In this document: one piece after another, positions 1-8,315 of the stretch | Position numbering within the stretch: position 1 is the stretch's first letter | Layout: each line of letters begins with the position of its first letter | Assembly: GCF_015163075.1 (NCBI RefSeq) | Contig: NZ_JADDXU010000004.1 | Location: 1-64,000 of the forward strand | From: Streptomyces justiciae | GTDB lineage: Bacteria; Actinomycetota; Actinomycetes; Streptomycetales; Streptomycetaceae | Direction: 5' to 3' | Length of the DNA: 64,000 bases | The notes under the pieces: generated by a model | Told to the model about the DNA's origin: nothing | Databases searched by the model: none | The model's input: only the letters and a program-made list of their open reading frames with translations | Program-made: the position numbers and the translations under genes

Positions 1-2
1 CC

Positions 3-2342
3 CCCGAACCGTCCAGACGCAACCTGCTGGCCCTCGCCGCGACGACCGGCGCCCTCGTCGGCCTGCCGACGTACACCGCCACGGCGGCCCCAGAGCGGCC
101 CGACTCCCTTCCGTATGAGGGCAGTTCAGACACCACACTCTGGTGGCAGGCCCCCGCCGACGAGCACTCGATGATCGAACAGGGCCTGCCCGTCGGCAAC
201 GGCCGCCTCGGCGCCCTCGCGAGCAACGACCCCGGGCGGGAACTCCTCCTCGTCACCGACGCGACGATGTGGACCGGCGGCCTCAACGACACCCTCGACG
301 CCGACGGCCAGTTCCCCTACGGGCGGGCGGACTTCGGCTCCTTCACGCTGCTCGCCCGGCTCACCGTGGACCTCCCCGACCACGACCTGTCCGCCGTCAA
401 CGGCTACCGCCGCACCCTCGACCTCGCCCGGGGCGTGGTCACCACGTCGTACGTCCGCTCCGGCGTCACCTACCGCCGGGAGATCTTCGCCAGCCACCCC
501 GACGACGTCATCGTCCTGCACTTCACCCAGAGCGGCGGCGGCCGGTACACCGGCTCCGTGACCCTGGAGGGCACCCACGGGGAAGGGAAGACGGCCGTCT
601 CCTTCGGGGCCGCCTTCCCCAACGGGCTCCGCTACGGCGCGGCGGTCAAGGCGTACGGCAGCGGCGGCCGGGTCGCCGTGAACGGCACCCGCATCGACTT
701 CTCCGGCTGCCGCGACCTGACCGTGCTGGTCAGCGGCGGCACGAACTACGCGCCCGACGCGCATGCCGGCTACCGCGATCCCGCCCTCGACCCCGAGAAG
801 CTGGCCCGTGCCAAGGTCCGCGACGCCGCCGCGCTCTCGGCCGGCGTCCTGCTGCGCACCCATGTCGCCGACCACCGCGCACTGTTCGGTCAACTCGATC
901 TGTCCCTCGGCACGTCGACGGCCGAGCAGCGTTCGCTGGACACCTGGGAGCGGCTCAAGGCCCGCGCCCGCGACGGTGTCCCCGATCCCGAACTGGAGGC
1001 GCAGTACCTCCAGTTCGGCCGCTATCTGATGATCGCCGGGTCGCGGGACAGCCTGCCGCTCAACCTCCAGGGCCTGTGGCTGGACGGCAACGACCCGGAC
1101 TGGATGGGCGACTACCACACCGACATCAACCTCCAGATGAACTACTGGATGGCCGACCGGGCAGGCCTCGCCCAGTCCTTCGACGCCCTCACCGACTACT
1201 GTCTCGCCCAGCTCCCGTCCTGGACCGACCTGACCCGCCGTCTCTTCAACGACCCGCGCAACCGCTACCGCAACTCCACCGGCAGGAACGCCGGATGGAC
1301 CGTCGCCATCTCCACCAACCCCTACGGCGGGGGCGGCTGGTGGTGGCACCCGGCGGGCAACGCCTGGCTGTGCAGCTCCCTGTGGGAGCACTACGAGTTC
1401 ACCGGCTCCCGCACCCATCTGGAGAAGATCTACCCCCTCCTGAAAGGCGCCTGCGAGTTCTGGGAGGCCCGGCTGCTCACCACCACCCTGCCGGGCACCA
1501 CGCGGGAAGTGCTCATCGCCGACAGCGACTGGTCGCCCGAACACGGCCCGCTCGACGCCAAGGGCATCACCTACGCCCAAGAGCTCGTGTGGGCCCTCTT
1601 CGGCAACTACTGCGTCGCGGCCGCCGAGTTGAAGCGGGACAGCGGCTTCGCCGACACGGTCGCCGGGCTCCGCAAGCGGCTCTATCTGCCGCAGGTCAGT
1701 CCGAAGACGGGGTGGCTGGAGGAGTGGATGTCTCCGGACAACCTGGGGGAGACGACTCACCGCCACCTGTCCCCGCTCGTCGGCCTCTTCCCCGGCGACC
1801 GCATCCGTCCCGACTCCCCGTCGGACCTGGTGGCGGGCGCCACCGCCCTGCTCACCGCCCGCGGCATGGAGAGCTTCGGCTGGGCGAACGCCTGGCGCTC
1901 GCTGTGCTGGGCCCGCCTCAAGAACGCGGAGAACGCCTACCAGTTGGTGGTCAACAACCTCCGCCCGTCCAGCGACGGAAGCAACGGCACCGCGTTCAAC
2001 CTCTTCGACATCTACGAGGTGGAGAAGGGCCGCGGCATCTTCCAGATCGACGCCAACTTCGGCACCCCCGCCGCGATGATCGAGATGCTGCTCTACTCCC
2101 GCCCCGGCCACATCGAACTCCTGCCGGCGCTTCCCGACGCCTGGGCCGCCTCCGGATCCGTCACCGGGGTGGGGGCGCGGGGCGGTTTCGTCGTCGATCT
2201 ACGGTGGAGGGATGGCAAACCGATCGAGGCATGCATACACAGCGTCGGCGGCCGCACCACGACCGTGGAGTACGGGGGAACGAGCCGCACGGTGACGCTC
2301 CGACCGGGCGCCTCCGTCACATTGAAGGACTTCGCCCGGTGA
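3..2342 (+). CDS. Secreted GH95 alpha-L-fucosidase (5' end cut by window)
   Basis: Glycoside hydrolase of family 95, expected to remove alpha-L-fucose from extracellular glycans. The frame is open from base 3, so the start codon lies before the window. The first residues hold a twin-arginine followed by a hydrophobic stretch and an Ala-rich cleavage region, a Tat-like export signal. About 779 residues are visible. Family landmarks are DINLQMNYWM at 1122-1151 (the Asn pair used in catalysis in this family) and IDANFG at 2046-2063 (catalytic-base region). The catalytic (alpha/alpha)6 barrel occupies the second half. The stop overlaps the start of the next gene by four bases (GTGA), so the two are translationally coupled. 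The family call is firm; substrate specificity could include galactose-type sugars. Confidence 0.9.
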   Translation, partial: PEPSRRNLLALAATTGALVGLPTYTATAAPERPDSLPYEGSSDTTLWWQAPADEHSMIEQGLPVGNGRLGALASNDPGRELLLVTDATMWTGGLNDTLDADGQFPYGRADFGSFTLLARLTVDLPDHDLSAVNGYRRTLDLARGVVTTSYVRSGVTYRREIFASHPDDVIVLHFTQSGGGRYTGSVTLEGTHGEGKTAVSFGAAFPNGLRYGAAVKAYGSGGRVAVNGTRIDFSGCRDLTVLVSGGTNYAPDAHAGYRDPALDPEKLARAKVRDAAALSAGVLLRTHVADHRALFGQLDLSLGTSTAEQRSLDTWERLKARARDGVPDPELEAQYLQFGRYLMIAGSRDSLPLNLQGLWLDGNDPDWMGDYHTDINLQMNYWMADRAGLAQSFDALTDYCLAQLPSWTDLTRRLFNDPRNRYRNSTGRNAGWTVAISTNPYGGGGWWWHPAGNAWLCSSLWEHYEFTGSRTHLEKIYPLLKGACEFWEARLLTTTLPGTTREVLIADSDWSPEHGPLDAKGITYAQELVWALFGNYCVAAAELKRDSGFADTVAGLRKRLYLPQVSPKTGWLEEWMSPDNLGETTHRHLSPLVGLFPGDRIRPDSPSDLVAGATALLTARGMESFGWANAWRSLCWARLKNAENAYQLVVNNLRPSSDGSNGTAFNLFDIYEVEKGRGIFQIDANFGTPAAMIEMLLYSRPGHIELLPALPDAWAASGSVTGVGARGGFVVDLRWRDGKPIEACIHSVGGRTTTVEYGGTSRTVTLRPGASVTLKDFAR

Positions 2343-3529
2343 CCCGGCCGCGCCGCCTGCTGGCCGCCGCCCTGGCGGCCGTGGCCCTTCAGATCCCTCC
2401 GGCCTCGGCGGCGGAGAACCCGCCCGACGGCGTCGTCACCTGGGGCGCGAGCGCCGACCGCATGGGCGAGGCCGTCGCTGACCGCGGGTACCGCATGGTC
2501 GTGCACACCAGCGTTGCGGGGCGGGACCTGCGCATCCGGCTCTCCAACGCCTTCGGCGACCGGCCGGTGACCTTCGACAGCGTCTACGCCGGGCTGCGGA
2601 AGGAGGGCGCCGAGCTGGTCCGCGGCAGCAACCGGCGGCTCACCTTCGCCGGTGCGGACTCCGTCACCGTCCCGGCCGGCGCCACCGTCCACAGCGATCC
2701 ACTACCGGGGAAGTTGCCCGCCGGGACGGACCTGGTGGTCAGCATTCACAGCCCGGACGCGGCAGGCCCGGTCACCGGCCACTGGATGGCCATGCAGACC
2801 TCCTACCTCACCGAGGGCGACCACACCGCCGAGGAGAGCGGCGACCGGTGGGGCGCGTCGATCGGCTCCTGGTTCTACCTCGACGCGGTCTCCGTGCGGG
2901 CGGCCCCCGGCATCGGTGCGGTCGTCGCGCTCGGGGACTCCATCACGGACGGCTGGCAGTCCACGACCGACCTGAACCGCCGCTGGCCCGACTACCTCGC
3001 CCGGCGCCTCCAGAAGGCGCCGAACACGGTCAAGGGCGTGGCCGACGAGGGCATCTCGGGGAACAGGGTGCTGACGGACGGCCCCGGGCAGAGCGCCCTG
3101 AACCGGCTGGACCGGGACGTGCTCTCCCTGCCGGGGGTGCGCACCGTCTTCCTCTTCGAGGGCGTCAACGACATCAAGTCCCACACCGGTGTCACCGCCC
3201 AGGACCTGATCGACGGATACCGGCAGATCGCCGACCGGGTGCACGCGGCCGGCAAGTGCCTCGTCGTCTCCACCGTCGGCCCCTTCAAGGGCTGGTCGGA
3301 ATGGGACCCCGCCGCCGAGGCCGTACGGCAGGAGGTGAACCGGTTCATCAGGGTCAGCGGGGAGTTCGACGCCGTCACCGACTTCGACCGCGTCCTGCGC
3401 AGCCCCTACGACCACGAGCGGATGCTGCCCTTCTTCGACGGCGGCGACCACATCCACCCCAACGACAAGGGCATGCAGGCCACGGCGGACGCCGTCGACC
3501 TCGACAGCCTGGACTGCACCGGGAACTGA
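2339..3529 (+). CDS. Secreted SGNH/GDSL-family hydrolase
   Basis: 396-residue esterase/lipase-like protein starting at a GTG that overlaps the stop of the GH95 gene. It has an N-terminal signal peptide (two Arg, hydrophobic core, ASA cleavage). Residues ~30-190 form a beta-rich domain. The SGNH core follows: VALGDSITDG with the nucleophile Ser near residue 201, Gly and Asn blocks (EGVNDI), and the C-terminal block DHIHPNDKG carrying the catalytic Asp/His. The pairing with a fucosidase suggests deacylation of the same glycan (inference). It converges on the LuxR-family gene with only a few bases between them. The actual ester substrate cannot be read from sequence. Confidence 0.88.
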   Translation: MTRPRRLLAAALAAVALQIPPASAAENPPDGVVTWGASADRMGEAVADRGYRMVVHTSVAGRDLRIRLSNAFGDRPVTFDSVYAGLRKEGAELVRGSNRRLTFAGADSVTVPAGATVHSDPLPGKLPAGTDLVVSIHSPDAAGPVTGHWMAMQTSYLTEGDHTAEESGDRWGASIGSWFYLDAVSVRAAPGIGAVVALGDSITDGWQSTTDLNRRWPDYLARRLQKAPNTVKGVADEGISGNRVLTDGPGQSALNRLDRDVLSLPGVRTVFLFEGVNDIKSHTGVTAQDLIDGYRQIADRVHAAGKCLVVSTVGPFKGWSEWDPAAEAVRQEVNRFIRVSGEFDAVTDFDRVLRSPYDHERMLPFFDGGDHIHPNDKGMQATADAVDLDSLDCTGN

Positions 3530-3536
3530 CGAGCCG

Positions 3537-6473
3537 TCACTCCGGGGCGATGAGGCCTTCGCGGTAGGCGACGGCCACCGCCTCGGTACGGCTCGCGGCG
3601 CCCAGCTTGGCCAGGATGTTGGAGACATGGACGCTGGCCGTCTTGCCGCTGATGAACAGCTCCTCGCCGATCTGCCGGTTGCTGCGGCCGAGGGCGAGGA
3701 GCCGCAGCACGTCCTGCTCGCGGGCGGTGAGCGGCGAGGCGCTGTGCTCTGCGGGGGCGGTCGACAGCCTGCCCCGGCGGATCAGCGTGTCCGTCTGTTC
3801 CAGCAGGAGCGTCGCCCCCAGACGCAGGGCCGCCTCGCGCGCCGCACCGGCCTGAACGGCCGCCTCCTCGCGCCGGTCGGCCGCCAGCAGAGCCTCGGCG
3901 TACCGCAGTTGGCAGCGCGCGTGCTCATAGGTGTCGCCGAAGTCGAACGCGGCCACCGCCTTCTTCCAGGCCGCCACGTCCGGACCGGACACCGCCCGTG
4001 CCCACTCCGCCTCGGCGCGGGCCAGCCACGCCTGCCCTTCCGGGCCCTGCGGATTCCCGTCGTCGCCGCGCGCGGCCGTGTGCCGGGCCAGCTCCACCAG
4101 CTCGTCCGCCGGGGCCGCCCACCGTTTCGCACCGGCCTCGTCGCCGGTCAGCCGCAGCCCCGCGGTGGTGTCGGCGACCGCGGACAGGGCGAGGGCGGCC
4201 AGCCGGACGGCGACGTCGGGTCGGGCGCCCGCGTCGTCGGTGAGGGCCTTGACCGACGAGCGCACCTGCTCCACCGCGGCCTCGGCGTCCCCGCGCAGCG
4301 ACGCCGCCTCGGTCAGCGCGATGGCCGCGACGAGGGTGGCCATCCAGTCGAAGGGGCCCCGGAGCAGGGCCCGGGCCCGGTCGACGGCCGTGAAGTCGCC
4401 GCGCGCGAGGGCGACATAGAGCGCGGGCCCGGCCGCGTACCCGTCGATCGCGGGCAGCATCCCGGCCCCGTTCGCCGCCCGCAACGCCTCGTCCCAGCGG
4501 CCCAGCGTGTAGAGCACCAGCAGCTGGAGATGGCGCATCGCCTGCGGATACAGCGAGGACAGCAGCCCGGCGCGGCGGGCCCGGTCGATGCCCTCGGACA
4601 GATAGGGGAGCGCCTCCTCGAGGTCCCCGGACTCGTAGCTGCCGATGGCGAGGTTGAACAGGGCGCGCAGCTCCACGGACGCGTTGCCCGATTCGTGCGC
4701 CAACTCCCGGGCCCGGCCGAGGCGTTCACGCCCCTCGGGGGTGCGCCGGCCGGCGCCCTCCAGGCCGGCGAGGGAGATGAGCAGGTCGGCCCGGGCGTCC
4801 GCGGCCCCCAGCTGCTCGGCGACCCGCAGGGCCTCGCGGGCGACCCGCAACGCGGTCTCGTTCTCCCCGACATGACGCGCCGCCATGACATGGGTGGCCG
4901 CCGCCCACACCCAGGTCCGTGACGGCGGCTCGGCCGGGATGAGAGCGAGCGCCTCACTGCTGTAGGCGAAGGCCGCGGTGAGGCTGTCGACGCTGATCAG
5001 GTTCCCGGCGAGGGTGTAGCGGACCCGGGCGGCCAGCTCCGAGTCGGCGTCCTGGTCGATGCCCGCGAGCGCGGCCCGGGTCAGGGAGACCGCGCGATGC
5101 GACTCGCCGGCGTGCGCGGCCGCGGCGGAGGCACGCAGGGTGAGCGTGACCCGGTCCTCGGAGGGACGGGCCGACGCCTCCACCGCCGACCACAGGTCGA
5201 GGGCCGTCTCCAGATGCCGTAGCTCCTCGGCGGGCGCCCCGACCCGCTGGGCGTGATCGGCCGCCTCCAGCGAGGCGGCCAGGGCCTCGGCGAGGTCATG
5301 GCTCTCGCGGTAGTGGTGGGCCCGCTCGGCCGCCGTCTCGGCGCGATGGCCGCGCCCGGTCAGCAGCCGGGCGAACGCGCCGTGCAGCCGGGCCCGTTCA
5401 CCGGGCAGCAGATCGGCGTAGACGGCCTCCCGGGCGAGGGCGTGCCGGAAGGAGTACGTGTCCCCCTCGCCCGGCACGAGCAGTTGCCGCCCTATCGCCT
5501 CGCGCAGCGCCGACTCCAGCTCGTCCTCGGGCAGTCCGACGGCCTCGCTCAGCAGGTCGTGCTCGACCCGCCGCCCTGCGACGGCAGCCGTACGCAGCAC
5601 GAGTTGGGCGGTGTCCGACAGCTGCTCGAAGCGGATCAGCAGGACGTCGGCCAGCCCGCTCGGCACCCCGCCCGCCTCGGTGTCGGTCGCCGCGACCAAC
5701 TCCTCGGCGTAGAAGGCGTTGCCCTCGGCCCGCTCCACGATCCGCCGGACCGTGGCGTCCGGCAGCGGCCGGTCCCACAGTGCCTGCACGAGCTGCGCCA
5801 CCTCGATGTCGGCCAGCGGCCGTAGCTCCAGCCGCTCCACGGCGGGCAGCCGCACCAGCTCGGCCAGCAACGGCCGCAGGGGGTGACGCCGGTGCAGGTC
5901 GTCGGCGCGGTACGACGCGAACACCGCCAGCCGGTGCGTGGGCGCCCCTCCGGCGGGGCGTTGCAGAATGCCCCGGCTGAGCAGGAACCGCAGCAGGTCC
6001 CGCGAGGACTGGTCGGCCCAGTGCAGGTCCTCCAGGACGAGCAACACGGGTGCCACGTCCGCGAGATCGGCCAGCAGCCCCGCGATCCCCTCGAAGAGGC
6101 GCAGCCGTCCGCCCATGTCCCGCACGTCGTCGGTGCCGCCGCCCAGCAGCCGGTCGACCACCGGATGCCCGGCGAGCACGCCCGCGAACCGCTCGTCGGC
6201 GGCCAGCACTCCGAGGATCTCGGTGAACGGCAGATAGGGCAGACCGACGTCCCCGAGATCCACACAGTGCCCGGTGAGCACGGTCATCCCGTCCCGGGCG
6301 GCACCTTGGGTGACCTCGTCCAGCAACCGGGTCTTGCCGACCCCGGCGTCCCCACCGATGAGAACACCGCGAGCGGCCCCGCCGCGGGCCCGCTCAAGGA
6401 CCGCGGCGAGGCGGGCGAGTTCGTCGTCACGCCCGACGAGGGGAGAGGAGAAGGAGGTCAGAGGCACGAACAC
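3537..6473 (-). CDS. LAL-type (large ATP-binding) LuxR-family transcriptional regulator
   Basis: 978 residues, the usual size for LAL regulators. It begins with an AAA/STAND ATPase: Walker A GGDAGVGKT near residue 45 and Walker B PVLLVLEDLHWAD near 145. A long alpha-helical, TPR-like middle (residues ~350-880) follows. The C-terminus is a LuxR helix-turn-helix (SPLTAREQDVLRLLALGRS, then TASVHVSNILAKLG). Such proteins usually activate neighbouring catabolic or secondary-metabolite genes in response to an unknown ligand; the convergent GH95/SGNH genes are plausible targets (inference only). The start used is GTG at 6473; a second in-frame GTG two codons later, with AGGA before it, is equally plausible. 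Confidence 0.92.
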   Translation of the reverse strand: MFVPLTSFSSPLVGRDDELARLAAVLERARGGAARGVLIGGDAGVGKTRLLDEVTQGAARDGMTVLTGHCVDLGDVGLPYLPFTEILGVLAADERFAGVLAGHPVVDRLLGGGTDDVRDMGGRLRLFEGIAGLLADLADVAPVLLVLEDLHWADQSSRDLLRFLLSRGILQRPAGGAPTHRLAVFASYRADDLHRRHPLRPLLAELVRLPAVERLELRPLADIEVAQLVQALWDRPLPDATVRRIVERAEGNAFYAEELVAATDTEAGGVPSGLADVLLIRFEQLSDTAQLVLRTAAVAGRRVEHDLLSEAVGLPEDELESALREAIGRQLLVPGEGDTYSFRHALAREAVYADLLPGERARLHGAFARLLTGRGHRAETAAERAHHYRESHDLAEALAASLEAADHAQRVGAPAEELRHLETALDLWSAVEASARPSEDRVTLTLRASAAAAHAGESHRAVSLTRAALAGIDQDADSELAARVRYTLAGNLISVDSLTAAFAYSSEALALIPAEPPSRTWVWAAATHVMAARHVGENETALRVAREALRVAEQLGAADARADLLISLAGLEGAGRRTPEGRERLGRARELAHESGNASVELRALFNLAIGSYESGDLEEALPYLSEGIDRARRAGLLSSLYPQAMRHLQLLVLYTLGRWDEALRAANGAGMLPAIDGYAAGPALYVALARGDFTAVDRARALLRGPFDWMATLVAAIALTEAASLRGDAEAAVEQVRSSVKALTDDAGARPDVAVRLAALALSAVADTTAGLRLTGDEAGAKRWAAPADELVELARHTAARGDDGNPQGPEGQAWLARAEAEWARAVSGPDVAAWKKAVAAFDFGDTYEHARCQLRYAEALLAADRREEAAVQAGAAREAALRLGATLLLEQTDTLIRRGRLSTAPAEHSASPLTAREQDVLRLLALGRSNRQIGEELFISGKTASVHVSNILAKLGAASRTEAVAVAYREGLIAPE

Positions 6474-6507
6474 ATCCTGTCACTGTGCCGGCCGTCTTGG
6501 GGCGCCC

Positions 6508-6861
6508 CTACGACCGCAAGATCCTCGCCCAGTCCGCCGGAACCCGTCCCGCCGGCCCCGGCGCGGGCTGGTCCGCGGGATGGCTGTCGGGCGGGGTCAG
6601 CGCAGGGCCGGACTCGAACATTTCCTTGGTGCGGAAGTTCCAGTACCACTCCTCGCCGGGCTCGTAGCTCTGCACCAACGGGTGCCCGGTCTCCTCGAAG
6701 TGGGCCGTCGCGTGCTTGGCGGGGGAGGAGTCGCAACACCCCACGTGCCCGCACTGGGCACAGCGCCGCAGATGGAACCACCACCCGCCCGCGGCGTCGC
6801 ACTCCGCACAGCCGCTCCCGCTCGGCGGCACGCTGGGGTCCAGTCCCTGGATGTCGGTCAC
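6508..6861 (-). CDS. UBP-type zinc-finger protein
   Basis: 117 residues starting at GTG 6861, overlapping the kinase stop (GTGA), so it is the last gene of a three-gene operon. It has a ZnF-UBP fold signature: CAEC, then CAQCGHVGCC, then spaced His residues (KHATAHFEETGHPLV) and a WYWNF end. In eukaryotes this finger binds the C-terminal Gly-Gly of ubiquitin; streptomycetes use Pup rather than ubiquitin, so the ligand here is unknown. The tail after residue ~85 is Pro/Ala-rich. The coupled position suggests it acts with the kinase and the regulator fusion upstream, perhaps as a binding or output module. The domain call is strong, the function open. Confidence 0.85.
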   Translation of the reverse strand: MTDIQGLDPSVPPSGSGCAECDAAGGWWFHLRRCAQCGHVGCCDSSPAKHATAHFEETGHPLVQSYEPGEEWYWNFRTKEMFESGPALTPPDSHPADQPAPGPAGRVPADWARILRS

Positions 6862-8315
6862 GCCAACTCCTCGATGGTGTCGTTCTCCTCGGCGGTGAGC
6901 GGCAGCAGCACCTGGAAGCGGGTGTCGCCCGGCTCCGACTCGACCTGCAACGTGCCGTGGTGCTTGTTCACGACGATCCGCCACGAGATGTCGAGGCCGA
7001 GCCCGGTGCCCTCGCCGACCGGCTTGGTGGTGAAGAACGGGTCGAAGATCCGGCCGCGGATCTCCTTCGGCACGCCGGGCCCGGTGTCACGGAACTCCAC
7101 CAGCAGCCGCTCGTGGTCGAGAGCGGTCCGTACGGTCAACGTCCCTTCGCCGCCCGCGCCGTTGATCGCGGAGACCGCGTTGTCGATGAGGTTCGTCCAC
7201 ACCTGGTTGAGCTCCGCCGGGTAGGCGGGGATCTTCGGGAGCGTACGGTCGTAGTCCTTGACGACCTTGATCTGCTGTCCGATCTTGCCGGAGAGCATCA
7301 GCAGGGTGCTGTCGAGGAGTTCGTGGACGTCGGCGTTCTGGAAGGGCGCCCGGTCGAGCTGTGAGTACTGCTTGGCGGCGTCGACGAGATGCGAGATGCG
7401 GTTGGTGGAGTCGTTGATCTCGTCCATCAACAGCTCGGTCTCGACGGTGTAGTTGAGCCAGCCGATCGCGTTCGGCAGCAGCTCCTCGTCCACGGCCGCC
7501 GCGACCTGGTCCAGCCAGTCCACGTCGAGGCCGGCCTGCACGAAGGTGGGGGCGAGCCGCCAGCCGTTCTGGATGTCGTGGTCGTCCAGCCAGTCGGAGA
7601 CCGCGTCCTCCCGGTCGGAGGCCTCCAGCGGGCTCAACGTCGGTGCCTTGGCGACGCGTTCGGCGGTGCGGTCCTGGATGTCGATGAGCTTGGCCATGAC
7701 CTCGGGGGCGTAGTTCCCCTGGGCGATGATGGCGAGCTTGTGCCGCATCTTGCCGACCCGCTCGCGCAGGGTCGCCGTCGCGCGCACGGCCGCCGCGGCC
7801 GGGTTGTTGAGCTCGTGCGTGAGTCCGGCCGACAACGAGCCGAGGGCCAGCAGCCGTTCGCGCTGGCCGATGGCCCGCTGGGTGCTCTTCGAACCGAAGA
7901 ACAGTCCCTCCAGCAGATGGACCGCCATCGGGAACCACTCCTGCATGAAGTCCGAGAACTTCTCGCCCGGCAGCACGAAGAACCGGGTGGGCTCGGTGAC
8001 CCGCATGGAGTTGTTGTAGACCTGCGGCACCCGGTCGCCCAGATATGCCTGCATCGAGCCCGCGTAGACGCCGCGTTGGGAGGTGCGGGTGACCTCGACG
8101 TCGTCGCCGGCGACCCGCCGCGAGAGCACCACCGTGCCCTCGATCATGACGTAGAAGCAGGTGGCCGGCTCACCCTCGGCGTAGACCGGGCCAGGTTCGA
8201 ACTTCTCCACCCGCCCCGCGCTGCACAACTGCCCCAACTGCTCGGGGGACAGCTTCTCGAACAGGAACAGCGACCCGATCTCCGCGGGGCTGCACGGCAT
8301 CAACTGCCCGCTCAT
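6858..8315 (-). CDS. Soluble sensor histidine kinase with N-terminal cyclic-nucleotide-binding domain
   Basis: 485 residues, no membrane segments. Residues ~15-130 form a cNMP-binding (CRP-like) beta-roll (EPATCFYVMIEGTVVLSRR), then a helical linker. The HisKA-like motif LTHELNNPAAAA carries the phospho-acceptor His near residue 167. A long helical insert follows, then a HATPase domain with N box NQVWTNLIDNAVSA, G1 DTGPGVP and G2 GEGTGLGL. The start ATG overlaps the stop of the upstream response-regulator fusion (ATGA), and the stop overlaps the UBP gene. The natural partner is therefore the receiver domain upstream. Whether the beta-roll binds cAMP, c-di-GMP or something else cannot be read here. 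Confidence 0.9.
   Translation of the reverse strand: MSGQLMPCSPAEIGSLFLFEKLSPEQLGQLCSAGRVEKFEPGPVYAEGEPATCFYVMIEGTVVLSRRVAGDDVEVTRTSQRGVYAGSMQAYLGDRVPQVYNNSMRVTEPTRFFVLPGEKFSDFMQEWFPMAVHLLEGLFFGSKSTQRAIGQRERLLALGSLSAGLTHELNNPAAAAVRATATLRERVGKMRHKLAIIAQGNYAPEVMAKLIDIQDRTAERVAKAPTLSPLEASDREDAVSDWLDDHDIQNGWRLAPTFVQAGLDVDWLDQVAAAVDEELLPNAIGWLNYTVETELLMDEINDSTNRISHLVDAAKQYSQLDRAPFQNADVHELLDSTLLMLSGKIGQQIKVVKDYDRTLPKIPAYPAELNQVWTNLIDNAVSAINGAGGEGTLTVRTALDHERLLVEFRDTGPGVPKEIRGRIFDPFFTTKPVGEGTGLGLDISWRIVVNKHHGTLQVESEPGDTRFQVLLPLTAEENDTIEELA

Noticed and set aside
126..2111. Very long antisense reading frame (661 codons) opposite the GH95 gene
   Set aside because: High third-position GC keeps antisense frames open. 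The product is Gly/Val/Ala/Glu-rich without any family likeness. The same applies to the many other long shadow frames, e.g. 14892-16406, 17084-19567 and 28334-29686.
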